The notes under the pieces were generated by a model, which was not told the DNA's origin, did not search any database, and saw only the letters and a program-made list of their open reading frames with translations. Shown in pieces: positions 17,639-24,676 of a stretch of DNA of 28,539 nucleotides (its first letter is position 1; the number at the start of each line of letters is the position of its first letter). The stretch comes from Rhodospirillaceae bacterium. GTDB taxonomy: Bacteria > Pseudomonadota > Alphaproteobacteria > UBA8366 > GCA-2717185. The translations under genes and the position numbers were made by a program. The stretch is from assembly GCA_002717185.1 (NCBI GenBank), contig PBDC01000049.1, positions 1 through 28,539 of the forward strand, written 5' to 3'.

Positions 17639-18841
17639 ATGGAAGACAACAAACCACTCACAGGTATTCGCGTACTTGATTTTTCCCGTGTGTTTGCCGG
17701 ACCTCTTTGCACACAGCAAATGGCCGATCTTGGTGCGGAAATCATTAAGATCGAACATCCGGAACGTGGCGACGATACCCGGTCCATGAGACCACCAGAA
17801 ATCGGTGATGAAGCGACTTTCTTTCTGGCCGCCAACCGCAACAAGCAGAGCCTCGCGCTGGATTTCACTAAACCGGCAGGGGCAGACATAGTGCATGCAC
17901 TGGCGGCAAAATGCGACGTCTTGGTGGAGAACTTCCGTAAAAGCGTTATGTTGCGGCGCGGACTGAATTACGAAGCTGTTCAAGATCGCCATCCTCAGCT
18001 GATTTATTGCTCCGTCTCCGCCTATGGGCGGAGCAGCCCTCTAGCTGATTTACCTGGTTACGATCCAATTCTTCAAGCAGAAGCCGGATTGATGTCTTTC
18101 AGCGGTGAGCCGGGGCAAGACCCATTACGACACCCGCTATCGATCATCGATATCTACACTTCTCTCTATGCTACACAGGCCATCATGGGAGCGATCCTGT
18201 CCCGGCAGCGAACAGGAAGGGGCCAGTTCATAGATTTAGCGCTTTACGATGTGGCGCTCAGCGTATTGACGGATATAGGTTCCGGCTACTTAAACACGGG
18301 CACGGAACCGGTCCAGCGAGGCAACTCGCGTGGCTCTTCAGTGCCGAACGGTCTATTTCATACTAAGACGGGACCAGTTTATATCGCGGTTGGCAATCCT
18401 GGCCTTTGGAAAAAGTTTGCCGAAGGAGTGCTGGAACGTCCTGAATTGGTCACCGATCCGCCTTTCAACACGCGCGAGGGTCGGATTGGCAACCGTGATG
18501 CACTAAACGCGCTAATTTCAGAATCATTTGCTCAGGAATCGCGGGACTACTGGATCGAAAAAATAAGGCGCGCGGGTGTGCCAGGCGGATCGGTACGCAC
18601 TGTCGCCGAGGCGCTGAATGCACCGGAGACATCCGCACGCGGCATGGTCGCCAAAATGCCACACGCAACCATCGGTGATCTACGCCTCGTCGCTTCTCCA
18701 ATAAAATATTCAGGGACGCCGGTTGTAAACCCAATTGCCCCCCCCTTGTTGGGGGAACACACAGACGCTGTACTAACTGATTTGCTCGACATGAGCGAAG
18801 GCCAGATTGCCAAACTACGCGATACCGGTGTCATCCGATAA
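17639..18841 (+). CDS. CaiB/BaiF family (class III) CoA transferase
   Basis: 400 residues, standard for the family. The N-terminus LTGIRVLDFSRVFAGPLCTQQMADLGAEIIKIE (in parts: GIRVLDFSRVFAGP; LGAEVIK-like LGAEIIKIE) is diagnostic, followed by NRNKQSLALD and a DVLVENFR segment. The catalytic Asp that forms the acyl-anhydride is D171 in PLSIIDIYTSLYA, and LPGYDPILQAEAGLMS precedes it. It transfers CoA between carboxylic acids, such as succinyl- or formyl-CoA donors and carnitine- or bile-acid-like acceptors; the real pair is unknown. AGAGGAA lies just before the ATG. With the acyl-CoA dehydrogenases nearby it could activate the acid they later oxidise, but the genes are not in one operon. Confidence 0.93.
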   Translation: MEDNKPLTGIRVLDFSRVFAGPLCTQQMADLGAEIIKIEHPERGDDTRSMRPPEIGDEATFFLAANRNKQSLALDFTKPAGADIVHALAAKCDVLVENFRKSVMLRRGLNYEAVQDRHPQLIYCSVSAYGRSSPLADLPGYDPILQAEAGLMSFSGEPGQDPLRHPLSIIDIYTSLYATQAIMGAILSRQRTGRGQFIDLALYDVALSVLTDIGSGYLNTGTEPVQRGNSRGSSVPNGLFHTKTGPVYIAVGNPGLWKKFAEGVLERPELVTDPPFNTREGRIGNRDALNALISESFAQESRDYWIEKIRRAGVPGGSVRTVAEALNAPETSARGMVAKMPHATIGDLRLVASPIKYSGTPVVNPIAPPLLGEHTDAVLTDLLDMSEGQIAKLRDTGVIR

Positions 18842-18887
18842 ATGCATTATTCATCTTTCCTAACCTAATCCAGAGCCCAAGGTTTTC

Positions 18888-18914
18888 CGAGGCGAAAAAT
18901 CGAGAGGAGCCTCG
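18888..18914 (+). promoter_or_regulatory. Hairpin enclosing the ribosome-binding site of the small gene
   Basis: CGAGGC (18888-18893) and GCCTCG (18909-18914) are exact 6-bp arms. The 15-nt loop contains GAGAGGA, the ribosome site for the ATG at 18917. A smaller alternative, CGAG/CTCG (18901-18914), also brackets the site. Such a fold could gate translation. Confidence 0.3.
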
Positions 18915-18916
18915 AT

Positions 18917-19099
18917 ATGTCTTGGCTACAGATCATCGCCGCGCCAGTGCAACGAACTGAGCCAATGATAAGAAATATCATTTCGTCACTGGTCCGCCGC
19001 CTGACCAATTTGAGGCAGGAAGGGATGGAATTTATGAGTTATCGGGAAATCGAATGGGCTAAAAATCGTACTATTCTCATCTTAGGGCAAAAGCAGTAA
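18917..19099 (+). CDS. Small DUF1127-like protein
   Basis: 60 residues with a strong AGGAG site 7 nt before the ATG. The second half, SLVRRLTNLRQEGMEFMSYREIEWAKNR in outline (LVRRLTNL, then MSYREIEW), recalls the short Arg-rich DUF1127/YjiS proteins common in alphaproteobacteria, whose core is an R-rich helix followed by L-x-x-L-S-x-R-x-L-x-D-I-G. The DIG motif is not preserved here (IEWAKN), so the match is loose. Net charge is positive. Its role is unknown; relatives have been linked to RNA turnover and phosphate or stress responses. It lies 75 nt after the CoA transferase, with a perfect hairpin downstream. Confidence 0.45.
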   Translation: MSWLQIIAAPVQRTEPMIRNIISSLVRRLTNLRQEGMEFMSYREIEWAKNRTILILGQKQ

Positions 19100-19146
19100 T
19101 CCCTATAGAGATGGCATCTGGAAAAACACGTCAACGACCTTCACGA

Positions 19147-19166
19147 TCGCACACTTCTTTGTGCGA
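19147..19166. terminator. Perfect 7-bp hairpin after the small gene
   Basis: TCGCACA (19147-19153) and TGTGCGA (19160-19166) pair exactly around a 6-nt loop. It lies between the 3' ends of the small plus-strand gene and the minus-strand cupin gene, the place for a terminator. No T-run follows on either strand, so intrinsic termination is doubtful; it may simply protect mRNA 3' ends. Confidence 0.3.
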
Positions 19167-19220
19167 ACAGTTGCATTGAAATTTGGATGTATAATTTAAA
19201 TTTTAAACAATTTTACATGC

Positions 19221-19769
19221 TTATACGGGTTTGGCGTCGATCAGGATCCCCGCCAATATGGCTATGTCGTCGCTGCGGTTCGACCAGGCATGGTTAGTGC
19301 CACGTTGGACCACGACATCTAATGCTTTCATATCAACCTCACCCTCGTCGAGGATCAAAGTGACTTCGCCTTGCAGCAGGATGATGTAATCTAGTGAATC
19401 CGTTTTGTGCATATTTGGGTGACGCGCGTTAGGATCACGGTTGTGCGCTGCACCCATCGAAGCGAAAGTGGCATCAGCAGCAGCCTGCAGTTCTTCTGGG
19501 GTCTTCCCTTCCCCAGAATCGTCCGGGGGAATCTGAAAAAACCGAAACACCGATCCGTTATTTGGCGGTGTCAACACCACTTCGACATTTGCATTATCTT
19601 GATCGCCCGTATTATCTGCGGGACTTTCAAATGCGCGCCAAAGGTCTGTAAGACCCCGATTGGGATAGACTGGGCTCGGCCGTGTGTGGGTTGAAATGCT
19701 ATCGCTTAAGATTATCGAACGGCCGTGTTCGTCATGGCCAGTAATGATGCGTCTAACTGGTTGAAGCAT
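19221..19769 (-). CDS. Cupin domain protein
   Basis: 182 residues. The N-terminal half, with RRIITGHDEHGRSIILSD and a W-containing LTDLWRAFESP, is typical of a proteobacterial cupin family often found with catabolic genes. The C-terminal cupin barrel runs HKTDSLDYIILLQGEVTLIL, DEGEVDMKALDVVVQRGTNH (near 121-159), then AWSNRSDD. The possible metal ligands are H121, D127 or E134, and H159. A binding or small-molecule-modifying role is likely; the substrate is unknown. It starts 4 nt after the stop of the NIPSNAP gene, so the two form an operon. Confidence 0.8.
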   Translation of the reverse strand: MLQPVRRIITGHDEHGRSIILSDSISTHTRPSPVYPNRGLTDLWRAFESPADNTGDQDNANVEVVLTPPNNGSVFRFFQIPPDDSGEGKTPEELQAAADATFASMGAAHNRDPNARHPNMHKTDSLDYIILLQGEVTLILDEGEVDMKALDVVVQRGTNHAWSNRSDDIAILAGILIDAKPV

Positions 19770-19773
19770 AGCG

Positions 19774-20406
19774 TTATTTCAAAGGTGAGTAGTTGGTGGG
19801 CAGCAGGATGGTGTTTTCCATATGCGTTAATAAGGAGGGCTTGTTGAGAAAGGCCTGCCATTCTGGGTCAGCTGCGACTTTCGCGCGGATTTCAGCGCGC
19901 ATATTCATATCGTTATAAGCCCACAGATGCGCAACATTGTTGGGGAAGGGGGCTTCACCCTGCCATAGGCAAACAGGCTCGGAATATTTCGCGCGGGTGG
20001 GCATTACACCCTTCAGTCGCTCCAAGAATTCCGGTGCCCGGCCGGTTAGACATTGATAGTGTCGGAATTCGTAAATGTTGCCAGTTGTCGTCGGTGGCTT
20101 GAAGTCAAGGGTTGGGCTTAAAAAGCGAATCTCCTGCTTTTGAATTAGCCCGCGGATATTCGCTACATACTCATTTTTCCACGCGTCATTCTTAGCAAGT
20201 TTCTTGCGCAGTTCCTCGCGGGCATCCAGGCTTTCATAACTCCAAAGGTGCCAGATCTGGTTTAAGGTGCCGATGTCACTGGTCCAATAGCCTTGATTGA
20301 GGCCATAGTCGTTGCCTCGGATCGGTCGACCGATCTCTTCGGCAATCTTCAAATATTCCGGCTGTTTGCCAGGGTGAAAAGTGTAAGTTCTCATCTCGTG
20401 GATCAT
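19774..20406 (-). CDS. NIPSNAP family protein, two ferredoxin-like domains
   Basis: 210 residues with two tandem NIPSNAP (dimeric alpha/beta barrel) domains. The first opens with MIHEMRTYTFHPGKQPEYLK and contains IWHLWSYESLDAREELRKKL (in parts). The second starts near 112 with IYEFRHYQCLTGRAPEFLERL in outline and contains VAHLWAYNDMNMRAEIRAKV in outline, then DPEWQAFLNK. Function is poorly known; in bacteria these proteins often sit with catabolic enzymes. AGGAG lies 7 nt before the ATG. A TATAAT-like box (minus strand, 20439-20444) lies about 33 nt upstream, without a good -35. It is the first gene of the pair with the downstream cupin. Confidence 0.85.
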   Translation of the reverse strand: MIHEMRTYTFHPGKQPEYLKIAEEIGRPIRGNDYGLNQGYWTSDIGTLNQIWHLWSYESLDAREELRKKLAKNDAWKNEYVANIRGLIQKQEIRFLSPTLDFKPPTTTGNIYEFRHYQCLTGRAPEFLERLKGVMPTRAKYSEPVCLWQGEAPFPNNVAHLWAYNDMNMRAEIRAKVAADPEWQAFLNKPSLLTHMENTILLPTNYSPLK

Positions 20407-21112
20407 GTGACGGCTCCTAAATATTGTCTTCCGGTAGGATTATATAACCCGGACCGTCATTACGAAGCATTCCGGCACACGATACCGAATTTTAACTTAG
20501 AATATTAAGGCTCGACGTACCCTACAAACCTACGGAACAGCCGTTGTCATAGAACGCGATGATAACATTTAGAATTTGGATGATGAGAGACTGAATATTT
20601 TCTTAAGGCCCTCATGCAGGTCTAAACTTCCTCTATTAATGGAATAACACGCATCGAGTGTCGGTTGGTCAGACCTGTGCATTGTTCTGCTTGCGCAACC
20701 AGACGGATCGCAGGGTATTTAGCTACTCTAAACTCATCTGAAACCGATTATTTGGCGACAACAGGTTTCGTATGGAAAATGCCAACGCCAAAAAAAGCCA
20801 GGCAAAGGCCAAGTCCACCGGCAGGGTAAATAACCAAAAACGAGATAAATGGCGTATAGACTTTAGCTGTAGCGACAAAACGACTCTTAACAACCTGTTT
20901 TAGGAGCCATTATCCTGCTGTCTTCGCTTTAGCTTTCATAACTTCGTAATCGACTGAAATTGCGATTGAGACTAAAAATATTAAGAAGGCTAAAATGCGG
21001 GAATACTGAAAAATCCGGTAACATTTCGTTACTTGGCGTCTCCCGCACTGCTGTGGCAATTTGCGCACCCCTTCAATTTGGAGCGTCCAAGGGATGATTA
21101 TTTTGGGAAAAA
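20407..21112. other. Gap before glmU
   Basis: It holds the promoter of the NIPSNAP-cupin pair at its left end and must hold the glmU promoter at its right end. In between, the minus strand at 20748-20910 carries a possible frameshifted membrane-protein gene (separate entry). A small inverted repeat, GTAAC/GTTAC (21018-21032), lies about 80 nt before glmU. A 9-nt palindrome, GGTCAGACC, lies near 20668. I saw no RNA gene. Confidence 0.45.
20748..20910 (-). pseudogene. Possible frameshifted small membrane protein gene
   Basis: From ATG 20910 the frame gives MAPKTGC and stops. If one A of the AAAA run at about 20899-20902 is removed, the frame continues to TAA at 20748 and gives a 53-residue protein: MAPKQVVKSRFVATAKVYTP, then one long hydrophobic span with FISFLVIYPAGGLGLCL and AFFGVGIF, then HTKPVVAK. 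That is a coherent single-pass inner-membrane layout with a positive start. AGGA is only 2 nt from the ATG, so the start is unsure. Either this is a recently broken gene, or there is a sequencing indel. The plus strand has a 43-codon Lys-rich frame over the same bases, probably its shadow. Confidence 0.35.
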
Positions 21113-22471
21113 ATGATGGGTAAGACAAAGACTGCGGTTGTCGTCCTGGCGGCAGGAAAGGGCGCGCGGATGAAATCTGCTCGATCGAAAGTTCTCCATC
21201 CAATAGCCGGCCGATCGTTGTTGGGCCATGTTCTTGATACGGCGATGGCGAGCAATCCGGAGCGAATTATCGTTGTCGTGGCGCCGGGTATGTCAGATGT
21301 GGAGGCCGTCGCCTTACCACATGCAGTTGTGTTGCAACCGAAACAAGCAGGAACAGCCGATGCAGTTAAGGCGGCGCGTGACCAACTTGCGGACTTCAAC
21401 GCGGGGACCGTGTTAGTTCTCTACGGTGACACCCCCTTTATTAGTGTTGAAACGCTCGAAAAGATGCTCGCCGAGCGTGAACGCGGTTCTGGTATTGTCG
21501 TGCTAGGGTTTAGACCCGACGATGCCGCGGCTTATGGCCGCCTGATTACTGACGATGCAGGCCGGCTAAATCGAATCATCGAATTTGAAGATGCATCCGC
21601 ATCAGAACGAACCGTGACTTTATGCAATTCCGGAGTTATGGCAATCGATGCAGCAATATTATTTCGCTTGGTCGACGCGGTCGGAAACGACAACGCCAAA
21701 GGCGAATTTTATTTAACAGACATCGTCGAGCTAGCTAGAGCAGACAATATCGAATGCAGCGTCGTCGAAGCTGATGCGAACGAACTGCAGGGTGTGAATA
21801 GTCGCATGGATCTGGCTGAAGCGGAGGGCTTCTGGCAGGACCAACGCCGACGTCAGATAATGTCCGATGGCGTAACGCTTAGCGATCCGGCGACGGTTTA
21901 TTTCAGCTATGATACGCAGTTCGGATCTGATGTAGTGGTGGGCCCGAATGTCGTGTTCGGTCCCGGTGTTACTGTCGGGCAAGGAGCCGAGATTAAGGCC
22001 TTCTGTCACCTGGAAGGGGTAAAGGTCGGCGCTGACGTGACCGTTGGCCCGTTTGCGCGCTTGAGACCTGGTGCAGTACTGGAGCGCGGCGTGAAGATCG
22101 GTAATTTCGTCGAGGTAAAAAACGCGGTGATGGGTGAAGGTGCACAGGCTAGCCACTTATCTTACATCGGCGATGCGGAGGTAGGCCCGGAGGCCAATAT
22201 TGGCGCGGGCACTATTACCTGTAATTACGACGGTTATTTTAAACACCGCACGAAAATCGGGGCCGGTGCTTTCATAGGCTCGAATGCGGCACTTGTCGCC
22301 CCGGTATCAATTGGAGAGGGTGCGATTGTCGGGGCGGGCAGTGTCATTACGACCGACGTCTCTAATGAAGCGCTAGCACTCGGTCGCGGGCTTCAGTCAA
22401 ACAAGGAAGGTCGCGCCGCCAAAATTAATGCCGAGTTGGCGGCGAAAAAGGCACAAGCGAAGAAGGACTAG
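21113..22471 (+). CDS. glmU: Bifunctional UDP-GlcNAc pyrophosphorylase / GlcN-1-P acetyltransferase
   Basis: 452 residues, normal for GlmU. The N-terminal uridylyltransferase has VVVLAAGKGARMKS (9-22; Ala where Thr is usual in GTRM), with K25 in RSKVLHPIAG, QAGTADAVK and YGDTPFI. The C-terminal left-handed beta-helix acetyltransferase has hexapeptide repeats from about 255 and the active-site segments NFVEVKNA, ASHLSYIGDAEVG and NIGAGTITCNYDG. It acetylates GlcN-1-P with acetyl-CoA, then makes UDP-GlcNAc for peptidoglycan and lipopolysaccharide. Two ATGs are adjacent (21113 and 21116), with GGGA upstream. The glmS gene starts 6 nt after this stop, so the pair is an operon in pathway order. 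Confidence 0.97.
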   Translation: MMGKTKTAVVVLAAGKGARMKSARSKVLHPIAGRSLLGHVLDTAMASNPERIIVVVAPGMSDVEAVALPHAVVLQPKQAGTADAVKAARDQLADFNAGTVLVLYGDTPFISVETLEKMLAERERGSGIVVLGFRPDDAAAYGRLITDDAGRLNRIIEFEDASASERTVTLCNSGVMAIDAAILFRLVDAVGNDNAKGEFYLTDIVELARADNIECSVVEADANELQGVNSRMDLAEAEGFWQDQRRRQIMSDGVTLSDPATVYFSYDTQFGSDVVVGPNVVFGPGVTVGQGAEIKAFCHLEGVKVGADVTVGPFARLRPGAVLERGVKIGNFVEVKNAVMGEGAQASHLSYIGDAEVGPEANIGAGTITCNYDGYFKHRTKIGAGAFIGSNAALVAPVSIGEGAIVGAGSVITTDVSNEALALGRGLQSNKEGRAAKINAELAAKKAQAKKD

Positions 22472-22477
22472 AACTTA

Positions 22478-24310
22478 ATGTGTGGCATCATAGGTATTAT
22501 TGGCACACAACCGGCAGCGCCACTTCTTCTCGACGGACTAAAGCGTCTCGAATATCGAGGATATGATTCTGCTGGCATTGCTACGCTTGTAGACGGTGAA
22601 ATTGGCCGCCGCCGGGCCAAAGGCAAAATTACCAATTTGGAAGCAGTCATCGGCGGCGAACCGCTGGAGGGCTCCATTGGCATAGGTCACACGCGTTGGG
22701 CGACACACGGCTTGCCAACAGAAAACAACGCGCACCCTCATGCTACCGAAAAGCTAGCGCTGGTCCATAACGGTATCATCGAAAACTTTCAGGAATTGCG
22801 GGAGTCACTAGGGAACAGTGGTCGCACCTTCGAAACGGAGACCGATACCGAGGCTGTAGGCCATCTGATTTCTAGCTATCTAGATGATGGAATGACCCCG
22901 GAGGGTGCGGTCGGTGCAGCGCTTCCGCGTCTTGAGGGAGCGTTCGCGTTGGTGATGATATTTTCGGGCGAAGAAAACCTTATGATCGGCGCTCGGCGGG
23001 GCAGCCCGCTGGCGATAGGGTATGGTAATGGCGAAATGTATTTCGGTTCTGACGCTCTTGCTCTGGCTCCGCTGACACAACGCATTTGCTACCTAGAAGA
23101 GGGCGACTGGGCTGTCATTAGGCGCGAAGAGGCTAAAATTTTCGATGAAAACAACAATAATGCGCAGCGTCGCATCGTTGAAACGGCGTTGTCAGGAGCG
23201 CTGATCGGCAAGGGAAATTATCGCCATTTCATGCTCAAAGAAATTTTTGAGCAGCCGACGGTCATTGGCGACACGCTGCACAGCGTGCTAAACCCGGTGA
23301 CCAACACCATCACAATGCCACCCATTGCTTGCGATTTCGCTGAGGTTCCACGTGTCACAATCAGCGCCTGCGGCACTGCTTACTATGCAGGTCTCGTCAG
23401 CAAGTATTGGCTTGAACAAACGGCACGCGTGCCAGTCGAGATCGATGTTGCATCAGAATTCCGCTATCGAGAGGCACCGATGCCGGAAGCTGGGCTTGCC
23501 GTGTTCGTTAGTCAGTCTGGCGAAACCATGGACACAATCGCTGCGCTGCGCTACGCCCGCGAAGCTGGTCAGCATATCATTTCAATAGTCAATGTTCCGG
23601 AATCAAGTATCGCTCGGGAAAGTGATTCCGTCCTGCAAACGCAGGCGGGACCAGAGATCGGAGTTGCATCAACCAAGGCCTTTACAACACAACTCACGGT
23701 ATTGGCCTGCCTAACAATTGTCATCGCTCGAAAACGTGGCGCCATCAATGCCAAACGTGAGCAGGAGTTATCGCATGCCTTAGCTGAAGTGCCGGGCCGT
23801 GCGTTAGAAGTCTTGAACCACAACAAGGCAATTGAAAAACTGGCGCACACACTCGTTGAAGCAAGTGACGTGCTTTATCTTGGCCGAGGTACAGCTTTCC
23901 CGGTTGCGATGGAGGGCGCGTTGAAGCTGAAAGAAATATCCTACATTCACGCGGAAGGTTACGCGGCTGGTGAAATGAAGCACGGCCCCATCGCGCTGAT
24001 CGAAGAAAAAGTCCCCGTCATTGTCCTCGCGCCCGGCAACGATCCCCTGTTCGAGAAGACAGCAGCCAATGTGCAGGAGGTAATAGCCCGCGGCGGTAGC
24101 GTAATTTTCCTATCGGATGAGGATGGCGTTGCTCGCATGGAAAGCCAAGCAAAGCCACTAGCCAGCCTGGTCTTGCCAAATGTTGATCCATTCGTTGCGC
24201 CAATTCTCTATTCAATTCCTGTACAGCTTCTGGCATATCACACCGCAGTATTGAAGGGCACCGACGTCGATCAACCGCGCAACCTCGCTAAAAGCGTGAC
24301 GGTTGAATAG
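22478..24310 (+). CDS. glmS: Glutamine-fructose-6-phosphate aminotransferase (isomerizing)
   Basis: 610 residues, the usual length. The N-terminal Ntn amidotransferase starts MCGIIGIIG with C2 as nucleophile, then GHTRWATHG and HNGIIENF. Two SIS isomerase domains follow (SACGTAYYAG, FVSQSGETMDT, EIGVASTKAFTTQL; then LYLGRGTAFPVAMEGALKLKE in part). The C-terminus DQPRNLAKSVTVE is the conserved tail that closes the fructose-6-P site. It makes GlcN-6-P from glutamine and Fru-6-P, the first committed step feeding GlmU. AAGGA lies 8-9 nt upstream, inside the glmU end. No glmS ribozyme is present, since only 6 nt separate the genes. Confidence 0.98.
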   Translation: MCGIIGIIGTQPAAPLLLDGLKRLEYRGYDSAGIATLVDGEIGRRRAKGKITNLEAVIGGEPLEGSIGIGHTRWATHGLPTENNAHPHATEKLALVHNGIIENFQELRESLGNSGRTFETETDTEAVGHLISSYLDDGMTPEGAVGAALPRLEGAFALVMIFSGEENLMIGARRGSPLAIGYGNGEMYFGSDALALAPLTQRICYLEEGDWAVIRREEAKIFDENNNNAQRRIVETALSGALIGKGNYRHFMLKEIFEQPTVIGDTLHSVLNPVTNTITMPPIACDFAEVPRVTISACGTAYYAGLVSKYWLEQTARVPVEIDVASEFRYREAPMPEAGLAVFVSQSGETMDTIAALRYAREAGQHIISIVNVPESSIARESDSVLQTQAGPEIGVASTKAFTTQLTVLACLTIVIARKRGAINAKREQELSHALAEVPGRALEVLNHNKAIEKLAHTLVEASDVLYLGRGTAFPVAMEGALKLKEISYIHAEGYAAGEMKHGPIALIEEKVPVIVLAPGNDPLFEKTAANVQEVIARGGSVIFLSDEDGVARMESQAKPLASLVLPNVDPFVAPILYSIPVQLLAYHTAVLKGTDVDQPRNLAKSVTVE

Positions 24311-24345
24311 GCTTAAAAAGATACGCCTATAGTATAAAGATACTA
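24307..24345 (+). terminator. Weak hairpins directly after glmS
   Basis: Two adjacent stems follow or overlap the stop: ATAGGC/GCCTAT (24307-24330) and TAGTAT/ATACTA with loop AAAG (24330-24345), followed by CTTTGTGTTTCT. The position suits glmU-glmS transcript ends, but the stems are AT-rich and the T-run is broken. Confidence 0.3.
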
Positions 24346-24676
24346 CTTTGTGTTTCTAATATTTAAGCGCGAAACCTATGTGATTAACTAGATAGCGAAT
24401 TCGAATTTTTCCTTTTCGCCAAAACAACCCGACTACGTAACTCCCCTCTGGGGTGCAGGTATATTATACGCGGTTTGGACTGGTAGGTGCACAGACAGTA
24501 AGGAGATATTAGTTTAAAACTTCTACGTTTATTCAGTTCTCAAGAAACGAAAATTGAAGAAAACACATTAAAAACTTTAACCATTTATCCCTTAACTAAG
24601 GGACTATTAAAGAGTTGTTTAGACGTAATAATATATCTACAAGAAAAGTACGGTTAAATAATTTTTCTATAATAAA
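24311..24676. other. AT-rich gap between convergent glmS and the FHA gene
   Basis: G+C falls to 27% (hand count, 24541-24660), unlike the metabolic genes to the left. A near-perfect palindrome TCCCTTAACTAAGGGA lies at 24588-24603. An open frame of 49 codons (24508-24654) follows an AAGGAG box but has no usual start codon (separate entry). Confidence 0.5.
24508..24657 (+). other. Open frame with strong ribosome site but no canonical start
   Basis: TAAGGAG at 24499-24505 is a near-ideal ribosome site. The frame after it (ATT AGT TTA AAA) stays open for 49 codons to TAA at 24655-24657. The translation contains LKLLRLFSSQETKIEENTLK and then LTIYPLTKGLLKSCLDVIIY, protein-like with an amphipathic end. 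There is no ATG, GTG or TTG near the box; only ATT, and that just 2 nt away. It could be a gene with a rare ATT start, a start lost by mutation, or chance in AT-rich DNA. Confidence 0.2.

Noticed and set aside
17404..17889. 161-codon minus-strand frame overlapping the CoA transferase start
   Set aside because: It lies mostly antisense to a clear CoA transferase, has no recognisable domain and is Ser/Arg-rich in the manner of a shadow frame.
20664..20676. GGTCAGACC palindrome as a GntR/FadR-type operator
   Set aside because: Only 9 nt long, far from any start codon, and no regulator gene nearby.
20772..20903. 43-codon Lys-rich plus-strand frame beginning MENANAKKSQ
   Set aside because: Weak ribosome site and composition; it is best explained as the complement of the hydrophobic minus-strand frame.
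22472..22477. glmS ribozyme upstream of glmS
   Set aside because: Only 6 nt separate glmU and glmS, so there is no space for it.
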